Positions 28,845 through 37,286 of a stretch of 64,000 nt of DNA are shown here, one piece after another. Under the pieces are notes generated by a model. The model had not been told where the DNA came from. It did not search any database and saw nothing but the letters and a program-made list of their open reading frames with translations. Position 1 is the stretch's first letter; every line of letters starts with the position of its first letter. This DNA comes from Paracoccaceae bacterium (GTDB taxonomy: Bacteria; Pseudomonadota; Alphaproteobacteria; Rhodobacterales; Rhodobacteraceae): positions 124,001-188,000 of the forward strand of contig JALUYI010000019.1 of NCBI GenBank assembly GCA_027013095.1, given 5' to 3'. The position numbers and the translations under genes were made by a program.

Positions 28845-30032
28845 ATGAAAAGAAGGACACTTGTAAAATCGGCTCTGGCTGCGACGGCGCTGGTCGCGCT
28901 GCAATCCACAGCCGTGTTCGCCGGAAACCCGGTGCTGAAGATCGGCTTCGTCGGCGTGACCAGCGGCCCGGCAGCGGCTTGGGGCATTTCCAACCAGCGC
29001 TCGATGGAAACCCGCGCCGCTTGGATCAATGAAACCGGCGGCTACAAGATTGGCAACACCACCTACGACATCAAGATCGTCAGCTTCGACGACCAGAAGG
29101 ACCCCAAGCGCTCGATCGCCGGCATGGATAAGATGGCCCAGGAGGGCATCCACTATGTGGTCGGCCCCAACACCGATGACGGCGCCGAAGCGGTGCGTCC
29201 GGTGGCCGAGGCCAACGGGATCATGTATTTCCCCTACGCGTTTTCCAAATCGCTCTACACGCCGCCCGCCTCGAACGCGGTGCTGGCGATGGTGGCCAAC
29301 TACCAGTCGGGCCCGGCCATCTACAAGTATCTGAAGGAGAAGAAGGGCGTAAAGACGGTGGCCTTCGTGGCGGCCAATGAATCGGACCCGCTGAGCCAGC
29401 GCACCAGCGGCGTGGCAGCGGCCAAGGCGCTGGGCCTCAAGGTGGTCTCCGACAACGTCACCTACCAGCCCGACACCACCGATTTTACCCCTGTTCTGAC
29501 CCCGGTGATCCGCCAGCGGCCCGATCTTCTGGTGCTGTCGGGGGTTTCGCCGGCGCATGCGCCACAGTTGATCCGCTCGGCCCGCGAGCTGGGCTATCAG
29601 GGGCTGATCTCCACCGAAACCGCACAGGATGCGCAGGTGCTGCGCGAGGGCGCGGGCGATCTGGCCAATGGCTTTATTTCTGTGGGTGGCGCTTCGACCC
29701 CTGAGCTGGCTTCGGACGCAATGAAGGAATTTGTCAAGCGCTACACCAAGATGTTCGGCGAGTATAACGACGAATCCAACACCAAGGTCTATGCGCTGGA
29801 ATACATCCTGGCGACGCTGGCGGCCAATCCGAAGGCGATCAACGACGTCAAGGAATTCCAGAAGACCATGGATACCTTCGAAGCGCCCAACCCCTTCATG
29901 AAGGGCAATGCCAAGCTGACCTATGTGGGCACGACATCTTTTACTCAGAAGCGTCAGATCGCGGTGCCGCTGGTGGTCAACACCTTCGAGAATGGCGCGT
30001 TCAAGACCCTGTTCGTCGCCACGGTTGACTGA
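28845..30032 (+). CDS. livJ: Branched-chain-type ABC transporter substrate-binding protein
   Basis: This 395-residue periplasmic binding protein of the LivJ/Leu-binding type 1 fold has a signal peptide (MKRRTLVKSALAATALVA, cleavage after AVFA near residue 26). The mature protein starts with the family pattern IGFVGVTSGPAAAWG and contains the FDDQKDPKRS segment. The start is the ATG at 28845 behind CAGGGGAT. Family ligands range from branched-chain amino acids to urea, amides and aromatics, so the gene name indicates family, not substrate. The racemase at the operon end and the FCD-type GntR regulator hint at an unusual amino acid or ring-opened amide. Confidence 0.92.
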   Translation: MKRRTLVKSALAATALVALQSTAVFAGNPVLKIGFVGVTSGPAAAWGISNQRSMETRAAWINETGGYKIGNTTYDIKIVSFDDQKDPKRSIAGMDKMAQEGIHYVVGPNTDDGAEAVRPVAEANGIMYFPYAFSKSLYTPPASNAVLAMVANYQSGPAIYKYLKEKKGVKTVAFVAANESDPLSQRTSGVAAAKALGLKVVSDNVTYQPDTTDFTPVLTPVIRQRPDLLVLSGVSPAHAPQLIRSARELGYQGLISTETAQDAQVLREGAGDLANGFISVGGASTPELASDAMKEFVKRYTKMFGEYNDESNTKVYALEYILATLAANPKAINDVKEFQKTMDTFEAPNPFMKGNAKLTYVGTTSFTQKRQIAVPLVVNTFENGAFKTLFVATVD

Positions 30033-30108
30033 CCCTTCCGGGCAAAACCATCAATGCTGAAATCCCGGGCCCCAGCGGCCCGGGAACAGGAAATTTGCGG
30101 GGAAACAT

Positions 30109-30978
30109 ATGGAACAGGTGCTGGCCAACGGCATTTATCTGGGGGCGCAATACGCGATGATCGCGCTGGGTCTGACCCTGATCTTCGCCCTGATGAACGT
30201 GCTGAACTTTGCCCACGGGCAGATGTATGTGATCGGCGGGTTCGTCACCTACACCATCTACGGCCAGCTCGGCCTGCCCTATATCGTGGCGCTGCTGGCC
30301 TCCTGCGTCACCCTGGCGGTGCTGGGGGCGCTGATCGAGCGCTTCCTGTTCGCGCCGGTGATCAAGGGATCGGCGCGTGAGGAAAGCACCATGCTGCTGG
30401 CGGCCGGGATCGCCTTTCTGCTGGACGCGCTGATCCTGCTGATCTTCGGCGAAAAGCAGCGCGGTGTGCCCAAGATCGTCAACGGCGTGCTGAACTGGGA
30501 TTTCCGCATTATCATGCCCTATGACCGGATCCTGATCTGCGGTCTGGCGATTTTCTCGATCGTTGCCTTCATCGCCTTCATGCAGTTTTCCAGGACCGGG
30601 CGCGCGCTGAGGGCGCTGGCACAGGACCGGACGGCGGCGCAGTTGATGGGCGTCAACGTGGACCGCTACTCGACCATCGGCTTTGCGCTGGGGGCGATGC
30701 TGGCGGGGCTGGTCGGCGGACTCCTGGTCACCATCACCGGCATCAATCTGGGCATGGGCGGGCCGACCTCGATCAAGGCCTTCATGATGGTGATGATCGG
30801 CGGCGCCGGCGTCATCTCGGGGGCGATTGCCGGCGGGTTCATCCTGGGCTTCATGGAGGCCATCGGCCTGGCGGTGCTCTCGCAATATGGCGACATCACC
30901 TATCTGGTGATCTTCATTTCGTTGATGATTTTCCTTGCCATCCGGCCCCAGGGCCTGATGGGCAAGCCCTGGGGATAA
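30109..30978 (+). CDS. livH: Branched-chain-type ABC transporter permease LivH
   Basis: This 289-residue permease has about eight helices. It shows the family N-terminal motif NGIYLGAQYAMIALGLTLIF, then LNFAHGQMYVIGGF and the ATPase-contact loop RALRALAQDRTAAQLMGVN. It follows the binding-protein gene after 76 bp and precedes livM by 4 bp. It pairs with LivM to form the channel. Confidence 0.95.
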   Translation: MEQVLANGIYLGAQYAMIALGLTLIFALMNVLNFAHGQMYVIGGFVTYTIYGQLGLPYIVALLASCVTLAVLGALIERFLFAPVIKGSAREESTMLLAAGIAFLLDALILLIFGEKQRGVPKIVNGVLNWDFRIIMPYDRILICGLAIFSIVAFIAFMQFSRTGRALRALAQDRTAAQLMGVNVDRYSTIGFALGAMLAGLVGGLLVTITGINLGMGGPTSIKAFMMVMIGGAGVISGAIAGGFILGFMEAIGLAVLSQYGDITYLVIFISLMIFLAIRPQGLMGKPWG

Positions 30979-30982
30979 GAGC

Positions 30983-31972
30983 ATGAATGGCGTGACTTCC
31001 AAACAACTGATCGGCTTTGGCATCTTCCTGCTGGCGATTTTCGTCGGCGTGCCGATTGTGATTGCGGCAACCGGGCGGTGGGATTTCTACTTCACCCTCA
31101 CCTCCGTCGCCCTCTTGTCGATCGCCAGCGCCGGGGTATGGCTGACCTTCTATATCGGCCGGATCAATATCGGCCAGGGGGCATTCGCGCTGATCGGGGC
31201 CTATGTCTCGGCGATACTGGTGGCCAAGGCGGGGGTTTCGTTCTGGATCTCGCTGCTGGTGGCCGGACTGTTTGCTGCCGTAGTTTCGGTGCTGATCGGC
31301 CTGCCAATCCTGCGCCTGCGCGGGGTCTATTTCGCCATGATCACTCTGGTTCTGACCCAAGTGGTCACACTCGTCGCCCTGGCGCTGCCGATCACCAACG
31401 GCGCCAAGGGGATCACCTCGATCCCGCTTCCCGGCGGGATCAGCCTCCTCGGGCTACAGATCCTCCCGCCCTTTGACAGCATGGCCGATACCAAGCTGGC
31501 CTTCTACATCATGGCCAGCATCTTGATGGTGCTGACCTATCTGGCGCTTTGGCGGCTGGTCAATTCGCGCCTTGGCCACATCTGCCGCTCGATGCAGCAG
31601 AATGAGGAACTAGCCAGTTCCATAGGTGTCAACATCGCCTATATCCGCATCATCATCTTCGCCATCTCGTCGTTCTTTGGCGGTATCGGCGGGGCGCTGT
31701 TCGGCTCGATCTCGCAGTCGGTCTATCCGTCGAGCTTTCAGGTGACAGATTCGGTCAACTTCATGCTCAACTGCTTCCTCGGCGGGCTCGGCTATGTGTT
31801 CGGGCCGATGCTTGGCACGCTGACCCTCTATTTCGGCTGGGATCTGCTGTTCACGCTCGGCAAGTATCAACTGCTGGTCTATTCGGTGCTGCTGATCCTG
31901 GTGATCCGCTTCCTGCCCAACGGCCTTCTCAGCCTGCGGCTTGGCAAGCTCGGCAAGGGGGGCGGGAAATGA
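30983..31972 (+). CDS. livM: Branched-chain-type ABC transporter permease LivM
   Basis: This 329-residue permease partners LivH. Family motifs include INIGQGAFALIGAYVSAILV and the coupling loop ICRSMQQNEELASSIGVNI. About nine hydrophobic segments are visible. The stop overlaps the livG start by 4 nt (ATGA). Confidence 0.95.
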   Translation: MNGVTSKQLIGFGIFLLAIFVGVPIVIAATGRWDFYFTLTSVALLSIASAGVWLTFYIGRINIGQGAFALIGAYVSAILVAKAGVSFWISLLVAGLFAAVVSVLIGLPILRLRGVYFAMITLVLTQVVTLVALALPITNGAKGITSIPLPGGISLLGLQILPPFDSMADTKLAFYIMASILMVLTYLALWRLVNSRLGHICRSMQQNEELASSIGVNIAYIRIIIFAISSFFGGIGGALFGSISQSVYPSSFQVTDSVNFMLNCFLGGLGYVFGPMLGTLTLYFGWDLLFTLGKYQLLVYSVLLILVIRFLPNGLLSLRLGKLGKGGGK

Positions 31973-32751
31973 GCGCGCTTTTAGAGGTTTGCGGCGTCAC
32001 CAAGAAATTCGGCGGGCTGACGGCGGTCAACGATGTCAGCTTCGATGTGGGCCAAAACGAGATCCTCTCGGTGATCGGCCCCAACGGTGCGGGCAAGTCC
32101 ACGCTGTTCAAGCTAATCTCCTCTTTTCTGCGCACCACGTCGGGCGAGGTGCTGTATGAGGGCAAACGGATTTCCGACCTCAAGCCGCATGTGGTGGCGC
32201 GCCTGGGGGTGGTGCGGACCTTTCAGGAAACCACCATCTTCAAGAGCATGACGGTGCGTGAAAGTGTGATCGTGGCCCAGCATCTGCGCGCAAAAGCCTC
32301 GCTTGCGGGCTATTTCTGGGGCACCCGCACGGCGCGCGCGGATATCGCTGCCTTCGGGCGCTATGCCGACGAATTGCTGGAGTTCATGGGCATGAGCGCG
32401 ATGGCGGAGGAGTTGGCGAGTAACCTGCCACAGGGGCATCTGCGCGCACTCGGCATCGCCATCGGGCTGGCGACCGACCCGAAGGTGCTGCTGCTTGATG
32501 AGCCCTTCGCGGGGATGAACCCCGAGGAAACCATGCGCACCGTCAACCTCGTGCGCTCGGTCTGCGACGCGCGCGGCGTGACGATCCTGCTTGTTGAGCA
32601 CGACATGCCGGCGGTGATGAACATTTCCGACCGCATCGTGGTGCTGAACTTTGGCGAGAAGATCGCCGAGGGCACGCCCTCGGAAATCCAGAACAATGAA
32701 AAAGTCATCGAGGCCTATCTGGGCAGCGCCGATGACGAGGTCGGGATCTGA
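31969..32751 (+). CDS. livG: Branched-chain-type ABC transporter ATPase LivG
   Basis: This 260-residue ATPase has Walker A GPNGAGKSTLF, Walker B VLLLDEPFAGMN and switch His in VEHDM. The signature motif is atypical: the usual LSxGxQR region reads ASNLPQGHLRALGIAIGLA, where PQGHLRAL replaces SYGQQRxL. This glutamine/histidine variation is seen in some LivG proteins. The N-terminal consensus LLEVCGVTKKFGGLTAVNDV is typical. It is coupled to livM by a 4-nt overlap. Confidence 0.95.
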   Translation: MSALLEVCGVTKKFGGLTAVNDVSFDVGQNEILSVIGPNGAGKSTLFKLISSFLRTTSGEVLYEGKRISDLKPHVVARLGVVRTFQETTIFKSMTVRESVIVAQHLRAKASLAGYFWGTRTARADIAAFGRYADELLEFMGMSAMAEELASNLPQGHLRALGIAIGLATDPKVLLLDEPFAGMNPEETMRTVNLVRSVCDARGVTILLVEHDMPAVMNISDRIVVLNFGEKIAEGTPSEIQNNEKVIEAYLGSADDEVGI

Positions 32752-32754
32752 ACC

Positions 32755-33477
32755 ATGACGTCCATGCTCGAATTCAACGATGTCGAACTTTATTACGACC
32801 ATGTTTATGCGCTGAAGGGCGTCTCGCTCAGCCTCGATCAGGGCGAGACGGTGGCGCTGATCGGGGCCAACGGCGCGGGCAAATCCTCGATCCTGCGGGC
32901 GATCACCGGGCTGGCGCGGCCGCGCAGCGGATCGGTGCATTTCCAGGGCCGGCGGATCGACGGGATGCCGCCTTCGGATATCGTCAAGCTCGGCATCGCC
33001 ATGGTGCCCGAGGGGCGGCGCGTCTTTCCCTACATGTCGGTGAAGGACAACCTGATGATGGGCGCGTTTTCGCGCTCCGACAAGGCCGGGATCAAGGAGA
33101 CGCTGGAAAGCGTGCTCACCCGCTTTCCGCGCCTGAAGGAGCGCTTCGGTCAGGCGGCGGGCACGCTTTCGGGAGGCGAGCAGCAGATGCTGGTGATCGG
33201 GCGCGCGCTGATGGCGGCGCCCCGGCTGCTGCTGCTCGATGAGCCGAGCCTCGGCATCGCGCCCAAGCTGGTGCAGGACATCGCCCGCTCGATCGTGGCG
33301 ATCAACCGCGACGAGGGGGTTTCGGTGCTGCTGGTCGAGCAGAACTCGCGCATGGCGCTGAGCATCTCGAACCGCGCCTATGCCCTGGCAACCGGCAAGG
33401 TGGTGATCGAGGGCAACTCCAGGGATCTGCTGAACGACGAGCGCATCAAGGCCGCCTATCTGGGCGGCGAACTCTAA
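32755..33477 (+). CDS. livF: Branched-chain-type ABC transporter ATPase LivF
   Basis: This 240-residue ATPase has Walker A GANGAGKSSIL, signature LSGGEQQMLVIGRALM, Walker B LLLLDEPSLGIA and the characteristic LivF segment AMVPEGRRVFPYMSVKDNL. It follows livG by 3 bp and precedes the racemase gene by 10 bp. Confidence 0.96.
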   Translation: MTSMLEFNDVELYYDHVYALKGVSLSLDQGETVALIGANGAGKSSILRAITGLARPRSGSVHFQGRRIDGMPPSDIVKLGIAMVPEGRRVFPYMSVKDNLMMGAFSRSDKAGIKETLESVLTRFPRLKERFGQAAGTLSGGEQQMLVIGRALMAAPRLLLLDEPSLGIAPKLVQDIARSIVAINRDEGVSVLLVEQNSRMALSISNRAYALATGKVVIEGNSRDLLNDERIKAAYLGGEL

Positions 33478-33487
33478 GGGCCGCGGC

Positions 33488-34171
33488 ATGAAACTGCTGG
33501 TTGTCAATCCGAACTCGACCGTGTCGATGACCGAAAAGATCGCCACCGCCGCCCGCGCGAGCGCCCATCCCGATACCGAGATCGTCGCTGCCACCTCGCT
33601 GGGCGGGCCGCCCTGCATCCAAGGTTATCTGGACGGCGCCATCTGCGTGCCCCCACTGCTCGAGGAAGCGGGCCGGCACAGGGATGTGGATGCGATCATC
33701 GTCGGCTGCTTCGACGATACCGGCGTCGATGCGCTGCGCTGCGCCTTTTCGGTGCCGGTGATGGGGATCGGCGAGGCCGCCTATCACATGGCCGGCATCG
33801 TCGCCGCCAAGTTCAGCGTGGTGACGACGCTTTCGCGCTCGGTGCCGGGGCTGGAAGCCAATCTCGAGCGCTACGGGCTGGCGCGCAAATGCGCCCGGGT
33901 GCGCGCCACCGACATTCCGGTGCTGAAGCTCGAAGAGGGCGATCCGGCCACCATCGACAGGATCCGCGCCGAGATCAGCCTGGCGATCCGCGAGGACGGG
34001 GCCGAAGCCATCGTTCTGGGCTGCGCCGGCATGGCCGACCTGATGGCGCGGCTGTCCGACGAGTTCGGCCTGCCGGTGATCGACGGCGTGGCCTGCGCCG
34101 TCGGCCTTGCCGAGGGGCTGGTGCGCGCGGGGCTCGCCACCTCCGGGGCAGGCGCCTATTCCTGTGCCTGA
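33488..34171 (+). CDS. Asp/Glu/hydantoin racemase family protein
   Basis: This 227-residue protein of the cofactor-independent racemase superfamily begins KLLVVNPNSTVSMT, the hydantoin/Asp-Glu racemase pattern. The two catalytic cysteines are visible in GCFDD (Cys74) and GCAGM (Cys179). Related enzymes racemise hydantoins, allantoin or amino acids. As the last gene of the transporter operon, it probably acts on the imported compound or its first product, converting the wrong stereoisomer. The substrate cannot be assigned. Confidence 0.88.
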   Translation: MKLLVVNPNSTVSMTEKIATAARASAHPDTEIVAATSLGGPPCIQGYLDGAICVPPLLEEAGRHRDVDAIIVGCFDDTGVDALRCAFSVPVMGIGEAAYHMAGIVAAKFSVVTTLSRSVPGLEANLERYGLARKCARVRATDIPVLKLEEGDPATIDRIRAEISLAIREDGAEAIVLGCAGMADLMARLSDEFGLPVIDGVACAVGLAEGLVRAGLATSGAGAYSCA

Positions 34172-34240
34172 AGGGCGGAGGGCGGAAGGCGGGTAGGTTA
34201 TAGGTCTACGCCCGTCGGTATTTCGCATTTGCTATGAATG

Positions 34241-34276
34241 CCCCGTCAGCGGCCTTGGCCAAGGCCGTTGATGGGG
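34241..34276 (+). repeat. Near-perfect 36-nt inverted repeat (18-bp arms)
   Basis: The arms ccccgtcagcggccttgg and ccaaggccgttgatgggg pair over 18 bp. The two non-identical positions are G-U pairs in plus-strand RNA but A-C mismatches in minus-strand RNA, so the structure favours plus-strand transcripts. It lies 69 bp after the racemase stop and has no T tract. It may mark the 3' end of the liv operon transcript or belong to the adjacent insertion-sequence debris. Confidence 0.65.
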
Positions 34277-34449
34277 CGGTGCATGGCGTCTGAGTCTTGC
34301 GGGTTTGACCCCGTTTCCTAAGGAGAGTCTGAACAACAGAGCTTTTGGTTCTCGTAGGTTTTCGATTGCCGCACGAATGCTTGGCGCCAGCCATTTTGAG
34401 ACCGCTCACGCGGCGAGTTTTACCCTTGTTTTCCTGATTTCAGACAGAC

Positions 34450-34580
34450 CCTTCGCGCGAGATAGAGGTTGGCCAGCGCCATGCATTGCCCGGCAGGGTT
34501 ATGCGCAGCATGATCCCGAGAAGGGGGCTGAACATCCGCGCCTCGTTTTTGGCCACCCCGCGATAGCGCACCTTTCGGGG
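34450..34580 (-). pseudogene. Degraded C-terminal end of an IS5-like transposase
   Basis: On the minus strand one frame reads KVRYRGVAKNEARMF and, after an internal disruption and frame change, another reads ALANLYLARR. Together they resemble the conserved C-terminus of IS5-group DDE transposases (RYRGxxKN then ALANLYLxRR). No catalytic part remains. The family assignment is by memory of this motif and is moderate. Confidence 0.5.
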
Positions 34581-34911
34581 GTAAACCTGGCATTTGATGA
34601 CGCGAAATACGGCTTGAGATCGAGACGCCGGCCGGCATGCGCCGGACCCTGGTGCGGGAACGCCTCTGGAACTGAAATCCTTCGCGCAGCGGCGCTTAAG
34701 GGGACCGTCAACAGGCCATCACCGCGACGGTGCCATTCTTTCCTTGTGCCCTGAACGCCGGGGAACGCATACTGGCGCGGATGGGACATGAAACTGGCGG
34801 CACGAACCGAAAGGCCAGGAATTGAAACCACCTCGGGCCAGCCTTGCCTCGGCTACCGAGCGCATGGAAAACCGGGGCAGACAGCGTTTGCCCGCGAGAA
34901 AGGACGCAAAG

Positions 34912-36105
34912 ATGACCACTGTGTTCGCCGCTGCCACGCTTAACCACGTTTCGGGGTCGCCCACATTCGGCGATGCTGCCATGCGCGTCTTGTCACCAGG
35001 GGACTTTGCCGAAGCCTGGGATGAAATCACCGCATGGGAAGGCTACGCCCCCACGCCTCTGATCAATCTGGAGGGCCTGTCAAAGGTCATCGGCGTGGCC
35101 CGCCTGGATTACAAGCACGAAGGCCCGCGCTTTGGGCTGGGCAGCTTCAAGGCGCTCGGCGGGGCGTATGCGGCGATGCGGGTACTGAGCCGCGAGCTGT
35201 CGAACCGCCTGGGCCAAGAGATCGCGCCAGCTGACATTCGCGCCGGGAAATACAGGCAGGAATGCGCCAGAATCACTCTGGTATCCGCAACCGACGGCAA
35301 CCACGGCCGCTCGCTTGCCTGGGGGTGTCGCCGTGTCGGCACCCGCTGCCGCATCTACATCCATGCTCAGGTGAGTGAAGCGCGTGCGCAGGCCATGCGC
35401 GACCTGGGCGCCGAGGTTATCCGGATAGATGGCGACTACGATACCTCGGTTGCGCTCGCGCGCCAGGACGCCGAGGCAAATGGCTGGTTTGTCGTCTCGG
35501 ATACGTCGTGGGAAGGGTATCATGACCCGCCCCGCGACGTGATGGCAGGCTATGGCGTCATGACCCGCGAGGCTTGCGTGGCCTTGGAACAGGCCCCGAC
35601 ACATGTGTTCGTGCAGGGCGGCGTCGGGGGGCTGGCCGCCTCGGTTGCCGCATTCCTGCGTCAGTACTGGGGGGTGAATGCCCCGCGCTTGGTCGTGGTC
35701 GAACCCGAACTGGCGGCCTGTCTTCTCGCAAGCGCACGCGCCGGCGCGCCAACCGCTGTCAGGATCGCGGAAGAAACCGTCATGGCGGGGCTTTCATGCG
35801 GAGAGCCATCGCAAATGGCGTGGGAAATCCTGACCGAGGAAACCAGCGACTTTCTGACCATCCCCGACAGCATCGTAGGCCCGACAATGCGCGCACTGGC
35901 GCGGCCGGAATTCGGCGACCCGGAGATCGAAGCCGGGGAAAGCGCCGTGGCCGGGCTGGCCGCGGCAATTGCGGCGCGCCGATCCCGGGACCTGTCCGCC
36001 AGGCTGGGCCTGAACGAAACCTCGCGCATTTTGCTGTTCGGCTCGGAGGGGGTCACCGACCCCGAGGTCTTTGCCCGTCTCGTGAAGGGAAAAGGCCATG
36101 TCTGA
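34912..36105 (+). CDS. dpaL: Diaminopropionate ammonia-lyase-like PLP enzyme
   Basis: This 397-residue fold-type II PLP enzyme resembles DpaL, which cleaves 2,3-diaminopropionate to pyruvate and ammonia. The N-terminal segment YAPTPLINLEGLSK and the PLP lysine in GSFKALGG (Lys80) align with the family. The catalytic aspartate motif is SATDGNHGRSLAWG (Asp128), followed by DTSWEGYHDPP. The start is the ATG at 34912 with AGAAAGGA upstream; an in-frame start at 34822 lacks support. It overlaps the M24 gene by 8 nt. The operon also has a EutA-like gene, so the true substrate may be a related diamino or hydroxy amino acid. Confidence 0.85.
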   Translation: MTTVFAAATLNHVSGSPTFGDAAMRVLSPGDFAEAWDEITAWEGYAPTPLINLEGLSKVIGVARLDYKHEGPRFGLGSFKALGGAYAAMRVLSRELSNRLGQEIAPADIRAGKYRQECARITLVSATDGNHGRSLAWGCRRVGTRCRIYIHAQVSEARAQAMRDLGAEVIRIDGDYDTSVALARQDAEANGWFVVSDTSWEGYHDPPRDVMAGYGVMTREACVALEQAPTHVFVQGGVGGLAASVAAFLRQYWGVNAPRLVVVEPELAACLLASARAGAPTAVRIAEETVMAGLSCGEPSQMAWEILTEETSDFLTIPDSIVGPTMRALARPEFGDPEIEAGESAVAGLAAAIAARRSRDLSARLGLNETSRILLFGSEGVTDPEVFARLVKGKGHV

Positions 36106-37276
36106 CACCAGACCCACCCGCCCGGATCGCGGTTTTCTGGAGGCCGAACATGCCGCCCGCACGGGCAGGGCGCAGGCCCTCATGGCCGAGAGAGGGCTGG
36201 CGGGCCTGCTGCTGATGACCGAGCCGGAAGTGCGCTATTTCAGCGGCTTTCATACCGCCTTCTGGCAAAGCCCGACACGTCCCTGGTTCCTGTTTGTCCC
36301 GATCGAGGGCAAGCCGATCGCGATCATCCCGGAAATCGGCGTGGCCCTGATGCGCCAGACCTGGCTGGACGACATCCGCAGCTGGAGCGCCCCGGCCCCG
36401 CGCGATGACGGCATCGGCCTGCTGGTCGGGCTCTTGTCGCCATTGGCACAATCGGGCGCAACAATTGGCGTGCTGAAAGGCCACGAAACCGCGCTACGCA
36501 TGCCGCTTGGCGATTACGAACGCTTGCTGGCAGCACTGCCCGGCCTTGCCATTGCGGACGCGACCGACATCATGCGCACGCTGCGGATGGTCAAATCCGA
36601 GGCCGAGATAGCAAAGCTCCGCCATATCTGCGCCATCGGATCGGAAACCTTCGCCCGGGTGCCCGATCTGGCCCATTGCGGGCAGCCGTTCGAAGAGACC
36701 TTCCGCGCCTTTCGCCGCGAGGCCCTGGCGCAGGGGGCCGATGACGTTCCCTATTTGGTCGGGGGCGCAGATCAGGCTGGCTATCACGATGTGATCTCTC
36801 CACCCACGCGTCGCCCGCTGCGCAGGGGCGACATCATGATGCTCGATACCGGGGCCACATGGGACGGGTATTATTGCGACTTCGATCGCAACTGGGCGAT
36901 TGGCTACGCCGATGACATGTCCCGGCGGGCCCATGATGTTCTGTGGCGGGCGACCGAGGTCGGCATTGCGGCTGCGCGTCCCGGCGCCACCTGTCGCGAG
37001 CTGTTTCAGGCGATGCGGGACGTTATTTCCGAAATGGATGATGAGGGCGGCAATATCGGCCGTCTGGGCCACGGGCTGGGCATGCAGCTGACCGAATGGC
37101 CCTCTCTTGCCGCCTTTGACCAAACGGTGCTGAAGGAAGGTATGGTGCTGACGCTGGAGCCCTCGGTGGGATACGGTGACGGGCGCATCATGGTCCATGA
37201 GGAAAACATCGTCCTGCGCCCGGACGGTGCTAAATTGCTGACCACCCGCACAGCGCCCGAGTTACCGGCGATCTGA
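36098..37276 (+). CDS. M24-family metallohydrolase (Xaa-Pro peptidase/ectoine hydrolase-like)
   Basis: This 392-residue protein has a creatinase-type N-terminal domain and a C-terminal pita-bread metallopeptidase domain. All five dinuclear metal ligands are present: Asp250 (MLDTGA), Asp261 (CDFDRN), His325 (GHGLGMQ), Glu354 (LEPSVGY) and Glu368 (HEENIVL). M24 enzymes cleave Xaa-Pro dipeptides, creatine, ectoine or N-substituted amino acids. It starts inside the end of dpaL and is followed 10 bp later by a EutA-like gene. Context suggests it releases an amino acid from an N-substituted precursor; the substrate is unknown. Confidence 0.87.
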   Translation: MSDTRPTRPDRGFLEAEHAARTGRAQALMAERGLAGLLLMTEPEVRYFSGFHTAFWQSPTRPWFLFVPIEGKPIAIIPEIGVALMRQTWLDDIRSWSAPAPRDDGIGLLVGLLSPLAQSGATIGVLKGHETALRMPLGDYERLLAALPGLAIADATDIMRTLRMVKSEAEIAKLRHICAIGSETFARVPDLAHCGQPFEETFRAFRREALAQGADDVPYLVGGADQAGYHDVISPPTRRPLRRGDIMMLDTGATWDGYYCDFDRNWAIGYADDMSRRAHDVLWRATEVGIAAARPGATCRELFQAMRDVISEMDDEGGNIGRLGHGLGMQLTEWPSLAAFDQTVLKEGMVLTLEPSVGYGDGRIMVHEENIVLRPDGAKLLTTRTAPELPAI

Positions 37277-37286
37277 GGGGATTGAA

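Larger units (their letters stand above)
34172..34911. other. Gene-poor region with insertion-sequence debris and a strong RNA hairpin
   Basis: There is no intact gene in 740 bp. It contains a hairpin at 34241-34276 and the degraded 3' end of a transposase on the minus strand (about 34450-34580). The right end provides the binding site AGAAAGGA for the diaminopropionate ammonia-lyase gene. Confidence 0.6.

Noticed and set aside
32113-33618. 501-codon open frame on the minus strand opposite livG and livF
   Set aside because: Both ATPase genes on the plus strand are complete with Walker and signature motifs, so the opposite frame is a shadow.
34305-34754. 149-codon open frame on the plus strand before dpaL
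   Set aside because: It crosses the degraded minus-strand transposase, has no binding site at its start and no recognisable content.
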